From: Salinicola avicenniae
GTDB lineage: Bacteria > Pseudomonadota > Gammaproteobacteria > Pseudomonadales > Halomonadaceae
Assembly: GCF_023736115.1 (NCBI RefSeq)
Contig: NZ_JAKQZC010000001.1
Span: forward strand, 558,001-622,000
DNA length: 64,000 bases
Direction: 5' to 3'
A program made the position numbers and the translations under genes. Position 1 is the first letter of the stretch, and each line of letters starts with the position of its first letter. The notes under the pieces are model-generated. The model saw only the letters and a list, made by a program, of their open reading frames with translations. It did not search any database and had not been told where the DNA came from. Below are positions 35,444 through 43,399 of the stretch, in pieces.

Positions 35444-36727
35444 TCAGTCGGCCAATGCGGCAAGGCTAGCCGCCAGCGCGCCACCGAGAGACTCGACGTG
35501 TTCCGGACCGAACACCAGCGGCGGGCGGATCTTGAGCACGTTGCCGTGCGGTCCCGTGGCGCTGATCAGTATGTGGCGCTCGCGCAGTGCGTCGACCAGC
35601 GCTTGGGCGAAGGCGGCATCCGGCGAGCCCGCCGGGTCGAGCACCTCCACGCCCGCCAGCAGGCCCGCACTGCGCACCTCACCGAGCCTGGGGTGGGCGT
35701 CCGCCAACTGGTTCAAGGCGACATGAAGTTTGCCACCGACCGTTGCGGCGTGTTCCACGAGTCCCTCTTCGGCGATGACCGACTGTACCGCCAGCGCGGC
35801 GGCACAGGCCACCGGGTTGCCGCCGAAGGTGTTGAAGTAGCGTGACGTCTCGCCGAAGTGGTCCATGACGTCGCGTCGGCCGACCACGCCTGCCACGGGG
35901 TGGCCGTTGCCCAGCGGTTTGCCGAGCGTCACCAGATCGGCACTCACGTCATGGCGGGGAAAGCCCCACATCACGCCGGTGCGGCCGAGCCCGGCCTGGA
36001 CCTCGTCGGCAATGTAGAGGCCGCCGGCCCGGCGAATGGCGTCGACCGCGGGACCGAGGAAGCCGCGCGGCCCGGTAATGATACCGTCACTGGAGAAGAC
36101 GCTGTCGAGCAGCAGCGCGGCCGGGCGGATGCCGTGGGCGGCCAGGTCGTCGATCGCGGCCTGTACGCCGGCGGCAAAGCGCGTGCCCATGGCCGCGGCG
36201 CCGTCGCCAAGGTCGACCGGTGCCGGCACGGTGCGCACCGCTTGGCCAAGCCGGACCTTGCTGCCGAGCGAGGGAGAGGCTTCGGCGATGGACTGGGTCA
36301 CGCCATGGTAGGCAAGCTCGGTGACGATGAGCCCGTCGCCGCCGGTGAAGGCCCGAGCCATGCGCACGGCGAGATCGTTGGCCTCGCTCCCCGAACAGGT
36401 GAAGACCATCTGCTCGAGAGGCGGTGGCAGCGAGTCGATCAGGCGCTGTGCGCAGTCGAGAATCGTCTCGTGCAGGTAGCGGGTGTGGGTGTTGAGCGTG
36501 GCCGCCTGGGTGGCAATCGCTTCCACCACGCGTGGATGGCAGTGGCCGACGCAGGCGACGTTGTTGTAGGCATCCAGGTGCGGCGTACCGTGGCGATCGA
36601 AGAGCCACACGCCTTCGCCACGTACGGGATGAAACGGCTGCCGGTAGAACAGCCGGTATGAGGCGCCGAGCAGGCGTCGACGGCGTTCGATCAGTGCCGT
36701 GTCGACGCTATCCTGGTGATCGCTCAT
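35444..36727 (-). CDS. Class III aminotransferase-fold PLP enzyme, possible phospholyase
   Basis: A 427-residue PLP enzyme. HLDAYNNVACVGHCHP at the N-terminus, SGSEANDLAVRMAR, the ADEVQAGLGRTG motif and the PLP lysine in LVTLGKPLGNGHP are class III marks. Its start overlaps the stop of an APH-fold kinase gene. Exactly this pair (kinase plus class III PLP enzyme) makes up hydroxylysine and phosphoethanolamine breakdown in animals, where the PLP enzyme is a phospholyase that removes phosphate and ammonia. I infer the same logic here; a plain transaminase is the alternative. Confidence 0.83.
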   Translation of the reverse strand: MSDHQDSVDTALIERRRRLLGASYRLFYRQPFHPVRGEGVWLFDRHGTPHLDAYNNVACVGHCHPRVVEAIATQAATLNTHTRYLHETILDCAQRLIDSLPPPLEQMVFTCSGSEANDLAVRMARAFTGGDGLIVTELAYHGVTQSIAEASPSLGSKVRLGQAVRTVPAPVDLGDGAAAMGTRFAAGVQAAIDDLAAHGIRPAALLLDSVFSSDGIITGPRGFLGPAVDAIRRAGGLYIADEVQAGLGRTGVMWGFPRHDVSADLVTLGKPLGNGHPVAGVVGRRDVMDHFGETSRYFNTFGGNPVACAAALAVQSVIAEEGLVEHAATVGGKLHVALNQLADAHPRLGEVRSAGLLAGVEVLDPAGSPDAAFAQALVDALRERHILISATGPHGNVLKIRPPLVFGPEHVESLGGALAASLAALAD

Positions 36728-37833
36728 GGCTGGGTTTTTCCTGTTCCTGTGCCCGTCGGGAGGCCGTTCAGCGCCCCCGCCAGGCGGTGCTGGAAAGTGC
36801 TCTCGGGCAGTGCCGTACAGTAATGCAGCGCGCGCCAGGAGGCGGCCGTGTTGCGCAGCAGGTAGTCGGCATTCTCCGGGTAGCGCTTCGCGCGATGGGT
36901 CGAGACGGTGATCGCCATCGCCAGCCGAGTCTCGATCAGCCCGCGCAGCAGCGCGACTTCCGTTGCCTCGAGCGGGGTGCGCGCATGATAGCCGGCGATC
37001 AGCGCCAGCGCGCCGGTCATCGGGTCATCCTGCGCCTTCATCTGGTAGGCGGCGGCGACGGCCAGATCGACGATGCGCGGGGCGAACAGCATGTCGCCGA
37101 AGTCGATGATGGCGGCCGGTCGTTCGGGCGGTGCGTCACGACTCTCCGGGGCGGCCGCGAACAGCACATTGTGGCCGTTGAGGTCGTTGTGGATCGGCTG
37201 GCGCGGCAGGGTTGCCAGGCGTGGACGCAGCTCTTCGGCGAACCGCTGCAGCACGCGCCGAACCGTCTCGCGCGTGGTGTCGTCGGTGAGGCTCTCGGTC
37301 TGTGGCAGCAGGTCGTCCGCGCGCTGCAGATCCCATGGCATCGAGAGCGCACGAACCGGGTGATCGAAATCGGCCAGGGCCGCGTCGAGACGCGCCAGCC
37401 AGTCGCCGAGGGTAGCCTGGAAAGCCGGTGCTGCCACGCGGTCGGCGAGCGGCTCGCCGGGCAGGAAGGTCGACAGGCGTACGCGACTGACCCTGCCGTC
37501 ATCCAGGCGCAGCGGTGGTGCCGGATCGCCATCGCGGTCGCGGAGCACGCGGGGAATCGGCAGCGTCGGATCGCGTTCGGCGAGATGCATCAGCGCGCGC
37601 ACCTGAAAGTCGCTGACCGCCTGGCGCTCGGCCGGGTGGGTGAACTTGAGCAGGTAGGTCTGGCCGTCGGCGGTGGTAGCGCGGAAGTTGCGGTCGCGCT
37701 CCCCGGTCAGCGGCTTGAGCGCGGCATCGAGGCCGAAGCGGGTCGTCAGCAGCCGCTGCGCGGTCTCTGTCGACACCGACAGCGCCGGTGCCTCCAGCAC
37801 GCTGGCGGTGTCGCGTTCCGGCGGCGTGGTCAT
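36724..37833 (-). CDS. APH-fold phosphotransferase, hydroxylysine-kinase-like
   Basis: A 369-residue kinase of the aminoglycoside phosphotransferase superfamily: LTGERDRNFRA near residue 42, an ATP lysine in YLLKFTHP, the catalytic loop IHNDLNGHNVLF and the metal-binding IIDFGDM. It resembles the hydroxylysine-kinase / homoserine-kinase-II branch rather than antibiotic resistance enzymes. Overlaps of four bases with genes on both sides (deacetylase upstream, PLP enzyme downstream) show a tightly coupled pathway. It likely phosphorylates a hydroxyl group of an amino compound. Confidence 0.78.
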   Translation of the reverse strand: MTTPPERDTASVLEAPALSVSTETAQRLLTTRFGLDAALKPLTGERDRNFRATTADGQTYLLKFTHPAERQAVSDFQVRALMHLAERDPTLPIPRVLRDRDGDPAPPLRLDDGRVSRVRLSTFLPGEPLADRVAAPAFQATLGDWLARLDAALADFDHPVRALSMPWDLQRADDLLPQTESLTDDTTRETVRRVLQRFAEELRPRLATLPRQPIHNDLNGHNVLFAAAPESRDAPPERPAAIIDFGDMLFAPRIVDLAVAAAYQMKAQDDPMTGALALIAGYHARTPLEATEVALLRGLIETRLAMAITVSTHRAKRYPENADYLLRNTAASWRALHYCTALPESTFQHRLAGALNGLPTGTGTGKTQP

Positions 37834-38855
37834 TCGAACCCCGACAGGGCGCTGACGAGGTTGTCGCCGAGGGCGTCGGAGAGATAGCCGCCCTCCTGCA
37901 CCAACACCGTCGGCAGCCCGAGCTGGGCGATCTGGCGCGTGATCCGCGCAAAGCCCTCGGTGGTGACCGCGACGCCCTGGTAGGGATCGTGTTCGTAGGC
38001 ATCGAGACCGAGCGAGACCACCAGGGCGCCGGGCGCGAACTCGGCGATGCGCTCGCAGGCGCGGGACAGCGCGCGCAGATAGCCGTCGGTATCGAGCCCC
38101 TTGGGCAGCGGCAGATTGAGATTGTAGCCTTCGCCCGCGTCGCGTCCGGTCTCGTGGGCATGGCCGGTGAAAAACGGTGTCATGAAATGCGGATCGGCAT
38201 GCAGCGAGACCATCAGTACGTCGTTGCGGTCATAGAAGATGCCCTGGGTGCCGTTGCCGTGATGCACATCGATATCGAGGACGGCGACGCGGGCGTGGTG
38301 GCGGCGCAGCTCGCCGACGGCGACGGCGGCGTTGTTGAGATAGCAGAAGCCGTTGGCGCGTTCCGCGTAGGCATGATGGCCCGGCGGCCGGCACAGCGCG
38401 TAGGCGCTACGATGGCCGGCCTGGACATGACGCGCGGCGCTCAGCGCACAGTGGGTGGCGCACAGCGCGGCACGCCAGGTGCCGGCGCCGATCGAGGCCG
38501 CCATGTCGCCGAGATGGAAGCCGACCCGGCCGACCAGATGCTCGGGGTAGGTGCAGGGCTCGCCGGGAAACGGATGCACGTTCGCCACCACTTCGTCGGG
38601 GTTGCGATCCTCGAGGGCCAGCCATCGAGTATGCACGTGTTCGAGGAAGTCGAGGTAGCGTGGCGTGTGCACCCGCTCCAGCGTTTCGCGACCGAGGTCC
38701 GTCGCGGCGTCAACGAGGGTATGACCGGCGCGTTCGGCCGCCTGGCGCAGCCGTTCGGCACGTTCCGGCTGTTCGTTGCTGCGACGGACCTGGCCCCGTA
38801 CGACAAAGAAATGCGGATCATGCTCGCGGTGGGTATCACTGACGAAAACGTGCAC
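37830..38855 (-). CDS. Histone deacetylase-family enzyme, acetylpolyamine amidohydrolase type
   Basis: A 341-residue arginase-deacetylase fold protein. Catalytic features: RPPGHHAY with the His pair, zinc ligands in DIDVHHGNG, a further zinc Asp in LGLDAYEHDP, and an active-site Tyr segment EGGYLSDALGDN. Bacterial members of this class remove acetyl groups from acetylated polyamines or other amines. It is the first gene of an operon with a kinase and a PLP enzyme. A 12-bp palindrome 58 bases upstream could be its operator. Confidence 0.87.
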   Translation of the reverse strand: MHVFVSDTHREHDPHFFVVRGQVRRSNEQPERAERLRQAAERAGHTLVDAATDLGRETLERVHTPRYLDFLEHVHTRWLALEDRNPDEVVANVHPFPGEPCTYPEHLVGRVGFHLGDMAASIGAGTWRAALCATHCALSAARHVQAGHRSAYALCRPPGHHAYAERANGFCYLNNAAVAVGELRRHHARVAVLDIDVHHGNGTQGIFYDRNDVLMVSLHADPHFMTPFFTGHAHETGRDAGEGYNLNLPLPKGLDTDGYLRALSRACERIAEFAPGALVVSLGLDAYEHDPYQGVAVTTEGFARITRQIAQLGLPTVLVQEGGYLSDALGDNLVSALSGFE

Positions 38856-39210
38856 GCGACGACTCCTGGCGGATCACAGAGACAGGGAAAGAGATGTGAT
38901 GTTAATGGATACATGATGCATCATAAGTTGTCGAGAAGAATCCATGCTTGCCGACGCCTCTTCAGCCGGGGCTCGGCAGGAGACATGGCCGCAAAGGCGG
39001 TGATCGTCGGGAGTGAAGCGAGGCCTGACCCACGATCCAGACTGCTGAAAGCGGCCGCGGTATGACTGGGCATCTCGACGCGGCCAAGGTAGCGTTGGCC
39101 CCGACAAGTACGTGTCTTAACGACGCCAGCATTGCGGCGGGGCGTCAGCGCGATTTTCGAGGGACGACAGCGTTTTTAGGGATGACAGCGTTTTGAAGGA
39201 TGACAGAGCC
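38856..39210. other. Divergent control region between the deacetylase operon and the GntR gene
   Basis: This 355-base stretch has no credible gene. It holds the perfect palindrome ATGATGCATCAT (38913-38924), a good size for a GntR/FCD operator, and a tandem repeat next to the GntR start. A 49-codon frame at 38914 lacks any support. Confidence 0.5.
39161..39207 (+). repeat. 18-bp tandem repeat in front of the GntR gene
   Basis: GGGACGACAGCGTTTTTA (39161-39178) is followed by GGGATGACAGCGTTTTGA (39179-39196) and the partial copy AGGATGACAGA. The third copy supplies the AAGGA ribosome-site purines for the GntR gene. Confidence 0.85.
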
Positions 39211-39888
39211 ATGGAACATCGCTTTTCCCATGTCGAGCCGGCGTCGCTTGGCGGCAGCGTCTACACGCATCTGCGCGAGGCGCTGATCGGCGGGCAGCTG
39301 AAGCCCGATGATCGCCTGCGCATTCGCGAGCTGGCGGAGCAGTTCGGCACCAGCGTGACGCCGGTACGCGATGCCATCCTGCGCCTGTGCAAGGAGCAGG
39401 TGCTCGAAATGCGTACGGCCCGCGATATCCGTGTGCCGCTGATCGATGTGGCCCAGTACGACGAGATCTACCGTCTGCGGCTGGAACTCGAGGGGATGGC
39501 GGCGGCACTGGCGGCGGCGGCTATCGACGATGCCGCTGCCCGCCAGCTACGCGAGCAGGTCGGGCAGAACCACCGCGCCATCGTCGAAGGTGACATGGCA
39601 CGGGCGATGAAGCTCAACCAGCAGTTCCATTTCGCGCTGGCGGGACTGGCCGGTTCTCCCATGCTCGAACGCTTCATCGACAGCCTCTGGATGCGCGCCG
39701 GGCCGGTGATCGCACTGGCCTATCGTGCTTTCTCCGAGCGCGTCGCGATTCAGCACCACTGGGAAGTGCTCGAGGCGCTGGAGTCACGCGACGCCGAGGC
39801 GGCACGCCTGGCGATCCGCCGCGACATCGAGGATGGCTACGACATGATGGTGCAGTTCCTGACCTCGCTTCGCCAGGATCGACGCTAG
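39211..39888 (+). CDS. GntR-family (FCD) transcriptional regulator
   Basis: A 225-residue regulator with a winged helix at about 15-75 (YTHLREALIGGQL, LRIRELAEQFGTSVTPVRDAILRL) and an all-helical FCD ligand-binding domain with the metal His pattern (RLRLELEGMAA, then NQQFHFAL, then HHWEVLEALE). The start at 39211 is favoured over a TTG at 39193. It is divergent from the deacetylase-kinase-PLP operon and is the natural candidate for its control. Its last four bases overlap the convergent folE2 gene. Confidence 0.86.
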   Translation: MEHRFSHVEPASLGGSVYTHLREALIGGQLKPDDRLRIRELAEQFGTSVTPVRDAILRLCKEQVLEMRTARDIRVPLIDVAQYDEIYRLRLELEGMAAALAAAAIDDAAARQLREQVGQNHRAIVEGDMARAMKLNQQFHFALAGLAGSPMLERFIDSLWMRAGPVIALAYRAFSERVAIQHHWEVLEALESRDAEAARLAIRRDIEDGYDMMVQFLTSLRQDRR

Positions 39889-40847
39889 CGGGCCATCCGG
39901 TTCGGTCGCGCCGAGGTCGATGGGAAATCGCGCTCGATCCGGGCCACCGCATCGTGAGCGTGCAGGCTCTCGGCGTGCGTGATGTCGATACGATAACCGT
40001 CGACACCGGGCTGCGCGTCGCAACAGCCGCCGAGACGGCGTGCCGCATCCTCGCAGAACAGCAGATTGGCGCCGTTGCGCTCGGCGAAGGCCTGCTCGTC
40101 GAGGCGTTTGACCAGCGTCTGCACCGGTGTCTGCAGGGTCTCCTCGAAATCGACGATGCGAGCGGCGATATCGAGCGATGCTGACGCGCCGAGGCTCAGT
40201 GCGATCTCGGCACGGCTGCGCTGGCTGTGTGGCGTGGGGAAGCTGCCGTCTTGCTCGATCCAGCGGGCCAGTACATCGGGGGCGCGCGCGGCATCCGGGT
40301 GTTCCTCGGCCCAGGCGCGCCAGTCGCGTGCCATGGCGTGTCGCGCCAGCGCCGCCGAGCAGGGGCAGGTCGACGAATAGTCGAGCGACAGCGTCAGTAC
40401 GGTCTGCAGGTCGCCAAGCGTGCCGCAGAGCGTGAGCGTGACCGGATAGTGCCGCCAGCCGCTGGCCTCACTCAACAGCGCCGGCCGCCGTAGCGGCAGA
40501 TCGAAATGCAAGGCGAGTTCGAGACGTTCGCTGATCCCCGCCTGACTCTCGAGCAGCGAAACACCGAGCGCGTGGAAGGTATCGACACTCAGTGGCGTCT
40601 CATCGAGCCGGTCGAGCAGCCGATAGAGCCGCGACATGTGAATGCCACGATGGCCGGTAGCCAGGTCCACGCCGACGTCCACGGTGACAGGCAGTCGCGT
40701 GCCGTCCTCCAGTTGAAGACGCGAGGCGATACCGCGCATGCCGACGTGTTGCAGCGCGCGCGTCTCCGCGCTTGGCGATGACCCGTCTGAGGAGGAAGCG
40801 GCAGCTCGGCTGGCGGCCACATCGGGAAGAGGAGAACGTTGCAGCAT
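39885..40847 (-). CDS. folE2: GTP cyclohydrolase FolE2 (type IB)
   Basis: A 320-residue enzyme that makes dihydroneopterin triphosphate for folate. It has the FolE2 marks: the active-site Cys in a YSSTCPCS segment, preceding LTLSLD, HSQRSRAEI, and the late CEDAARRL region. FolE2 accepts several metals and replaces zinc-dependent FolE (type IA) when zinc is short. A Zur box 25 bases upstream of the start fits this role exactly. It stands apart from the other Zur genes, by 12 kb. Confidence 0.94.
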   Translation of the reverse strand: MLQRSPLPDVAASRAAASSSDGSSPSAETRALQHVGMRGIASRLQLEDGTRLPVTVDVGVDLATGHRGIHMSRLYRLLDRLDETPLSVDTFHALGVSLLESQAGISERLELALHFDLPLRRPALLSEASGWRHYPVTLTLCGTLGDLQTVLTLSLDYSSTCPCSAALARHAMARDWRAWAEEHPDAARAPDVLARWIEQDGSFPTPHSQRSRAEIALSLGASASLDIAARIVDFEETLQTPVQTLVKRLDEQAFAERNGANLLFCEDAARRLGGCCDAQPGVDGYRIDITHAESLHAHDAVARIERDFPSTSARPNRMAR

Positions 40848-40867
40848 AAGAGACCGGGTTTGATAAG

Positions 40868-40888
40868 TTATGTTATTTCATAACAATA
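40868..40888 (-). promoter_or_regulatory. Zur box upstream of folE2
   Basis: The core GTTATTTCATAAC (40872-40884) has exact GTTAT and ATAAC half-sites, with a less conserved centre. It is the fourth such site in the window. Confidence 0.8.
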
Positions 40889-40975
40889 AGGTGCGTGAGT
40901 CGCTGACACAAGCATTGAGATTCTCGACGGGCAGTCCGAGGCCGCCCGCCGCGTACGCCGATGGCAAGAAGCGTG

Positions 40976-42133
40976 TCAGTTGCCGACCACCGCCTTTTCC
41001 AGACGCTGCAGATGCTCGGATCCGATCTTGTCCGGCGAGCTGGCGCCGATCAGGGTCATGGTCACCTTCATGTCGGCGGCGATCAGCTTGAGCAGATTGG
41101 CGACGCCGCGCTGGCCGTCGGTGGCGAGAGCGTACATGTAGGCGCGGCCGAGCAACACGCCCTTGGCGCCGGAGGCGAGCATGCGGACCACGTCGAGCCC
41201 CGAGCGGATGCCGGAGTCGGCGAGCACGGTGAGATCGTCGCCGACCGCTTCGGCGATCTCCGGCAGCACACGCACCGTCGGCGCGGCGCCGTCGAGCTGG
41301 CGACCGCCGTGGTTGGAGACGACGATGCCATCCGCGCCGAGGCGCACCGCGTCGCGGGCGTCTTCCGGGTCGAGAATGCCCTTGATGATCAGCTTCCCTT
41401 TCCACGTCTCGCGAATCCATTCGAGGTCCGTCCAGGCAATGGACGGATCGAAGTTCTTGCCGAGAAAGCCCATGTAGTCGTCCATCTTCATCGTGCGGCG
41501 GGTGTAGGCTTCGATGTTGCCGAACGAGAGCGGGCGTCCCTTGTAGCCGACGTCGTAGGCCCACTGGGGATGCGTGAGGGCCTGTAGATACTGACGACTG
41601 GTGGCGAAGGGCCCGGACATGCCGGAGTGGCGGTCGCGATAGCGCGAGCCGGGCACCGGCATGTCGACGGTGAAGACCAGCGTCTGCATGCCGGCCGCCC
41701 AGGCGCGCTCCAGCGAGTTCTGCATGTAGCCGCGATCCTGCAGCACGTAGAGCTGCGACCACAGCTCGCCGCTGGCGCCCGCGGCGACCTCTTCGATGGC
41801 GCAGACCGAAACGGTGGAGAGCGTCGAGGGGATGCCGGCATCGGTCGCGGCGCGTGCCGCCTGCACCTCGCCACGGCGGGCATACATGCCGCACGCGCCG
41901 ATCGGCGCCAGTGCCGCCGGCATCGACCAGTGGCTGCCCAGGATATCGGTCCCGAGCGTCGGTGCACCGACACCCTGCAGGACGCGCTGACGCAGGGAGA
42001 TGGCGTTCAATGCCGTTACGTTGTCGTTGAGGGTTTTCTCGCTGACGGCGCCGCCGTCGAGATAATCGAACAGGAAGCGGGGCAGCTTGCGTCGGGCGGC
42101 CTCGCGATAGTCGTTCGGGCTGGAAATGATCAT
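40976..42133 (-). CDS. lldD: L-lactate dehydrogenase (FMN, quinone-dependent)
   Basis: A 385-residue alpha-hydroxyacid oxidase family protein, closely like E. coli LldD from the first residues ([18 protein letters not shown]) through FLFDYLDGG, the STVSVC segment, and the active-site [10 protein letters not shown] with catalytic His. It oxidises L-lactate to pyruvate at the inner membrane. The ATG ending at 42133 has AGGACG upstream, and the longer frame (42166) is not needed. It is divergent from a LysR gene that may regulate it. Confidence 0.93.
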   Translation of the reverse strand: MIISSPNDYREAARRKLPRFLFDYLDGGAVSEKTLNDNVTALNAISLRQRVLQGVGAPTLGTDILGSHWSMPAALAPIGACGMYARRGEVQAARAATDAGIPSTLSTVSVCAIEEVAAGASGELWSQLYVLQDRGYMQNSLERAWAAGMQTLVFTVDMPVPGSRYRDRHSGMSGPFATSRQYLQALTHPQWAYDVGYKGRPLSFGNIEAYTRRTMKMDDYMGFLGKNFDPSIAWTDLEWIRETWKGKLIIKGILDPEDARDAVRLGADGIVVSNHGGRQLDGAAPTVRVLPEIAEAVGDDLTVLADSGIRSGLDVVRMLASGAKGVLLGRAYMYALATDGQRGVANLLKLIAADMKVTMTLIGASSPDKIGSEHLQRLEKAVVGN

Positions 42134-42192
42134 TGGCGTCCTGTCTGGGGAGGCGAGTATCGGCATGGATCGGTAGCGTTAGCATGCACTCG

Positions 42193-42220
42193 AGCGGTAT
42201 CGGATTTGAATCCGCTATCG
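42193..42220. promoter_or_regulatory. Inverted repeat between lldD and the LysR gene
   Basis: CGGATT-TG-AATCCG (42201-42214) is a perfect inverted repeat, nested in an outer AGCGG (42193-42197) and CCGCT (42212-42216) pair. The site is in the divergent gap and is a likely LysR operator. Confidence 0.45.
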
Positions 42221-42317
42221 CCTAAAGTCGAATGTGTCTTCTTTCTCGAAGGCGGGGCGGCGCTGCCGGGAGAATCCCGTATGCTGTGCGATCCGCGCAC
42301 CGGTTGGAGCCTTGTCC

Positions 42318-43259
42318 ATGCGTATGTCGCCCATGCCCCCGCTCAATTCGCTGATCGCCTTCGAGGCTGCGGTCAGGCATCTGAGTTTCACTCGCGCGGC
42401 CGTCGAACTGCATCTCTCGCAGAGCGCCGTCAGTCGGCAGATCGTGCATCTGGAGGCGTTTCTCGGCCGCAAGCTGTTCGTGCGCCAGCAACGACAGTTG
42501 ACCCTGACGCGCGCCGGCGAGACCTATGCCCTGCAAGTGCGCGCGATCCTGGACGACTGCGTACAGGCCACGGCGGAGGTGATGAAGAGCACCGGCGAGA
42601 ACGAGCTGACGATTGCTTGCACGGCCGGAGTGGCGCAGTTCTGGATGGCCCCGCGTCTCAGTCGGTTTCGTCGCGACAATCCGGACATCAATCTGCGCCT
42701 GGTGGTGCGCGACGGCGTCTCGTTGCTTTCGTCATTCGAGTTCGATATTGCGCTCTACTACCTGAAGACGGCGACGCTGTCGGGTTACGAGACCGCACCG
42801 CTGATTCCCGAGCAGGTCTTCCCGGTCTGCGCGCCGGGCTACCTCGAAGCCTGTCGCGCCCGTCAAGGTCTCGCCGACGAGGCCCGCCTCGAGCCGTCGC
42901 ACCTGCTGGGCGAGACATTGCTGGCGCTGGAAGATGCGCAGAGCCTGTGGATCTCGTGGCGCGACTGGTTTCGCTATCACGATCTGGCGCTGCCGGCGGC
43001 CACGAGTGCGGTGGTCTTCAACAACTATCCGGCACTGGTGGAAATGGCGGTACAGGAGCAGGGTGTCGTACTCGGCTGGCGCCATGTGATCGACAGCCAG
43101 ATCGAACGGGGTCGATTGGTGTGGGCCTGTGACCGCTGGGCGAGCCACGGCGGCGGCTACTACCTGATCACCCCCGAAGAACGACGCGAAAATGCCGCCA
43201 CGCGACGCTTCAAAACCTGGTTGCTGCGGCATGAAAAGGTCGTCGAAGCGGAGGCATGA
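42318..43259 (+). CDS. LysR-family transcriptional regulator (GcvA-like)
   Basis: A 313-residue regulator. The N-terminal winged helix (PLNSLIAFEAAVRHLSFTRAAVELHLSQSAVSRQI in shape, residues 6-40) is of the GcvA/AmpR subgroup, followed by a substrate-binding domain (FDIALYYLK, VFPVCAPGYLE). The start at 42318 has GGAG upstream; nearby in-frame ATGs at 42324 and 42333 are possible. It may regulate lldD, from which it diverges, or the amidohydrolase gene downstream. A hairpin terminator follows. Confidence 0.86.
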   Translation: MRMSPMPPLNSLIAFEAAVRHLSFTRAAVELHLSQSAVSRQIVHLEAFLGRKLFVRQQRQLTLTRAGETYALQVRAILDDCVQATAEVMKSTGENELTIACTAGVAQFWMAPRLSRFRRDNPDINLRLVVRDGVSLLSSFEFDIALYYLKTATLSGYETAPLIPEQVFPVCAPGYLEACRARQGLADEARLEPSHLLGETLLALEDAQSLWISWRDWFRYHDLALPAATSAVVFNNYPALVEMAVQEQGVVLGWRHVIDSQIERGRLVWACDRWASHGGGYYLITPEERRENAATRRFKTWLLRHEKVVEAEA

Positions 43260-43272
43260 TCGATGCCTCCAG

Positions 43273-43294
43273 CGCATGCTGGCATGCGTTTTTT
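43273..43294 (+). terminator. Rho-independent terminator after the LysR gene
   Basis: CGCATG (43273-43278) and CATGCG (43283-43288) pair around CTGG and are followed by six T residues. Confidence 0.75.
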
Positions 43295-43399
43295 GCGCTT
43301 TTCAGGCGTCGGAAGGGCTCAGTAGGCTCGTGATGAATTCGCGTCACTCATCACAAGAGCGCTCGCTTTACCCGAGCGCGTCACAATAGAGTCCATGTC

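Noticed and set aside
36724-37833. APH-fold protein as an aminoglycoside resistance gene
   Set aside because: It lies in a metabolic operon with four-base overlaps and resembles the hydroxylysine/homoserine kinase branch, so a resistance role is unlikely.
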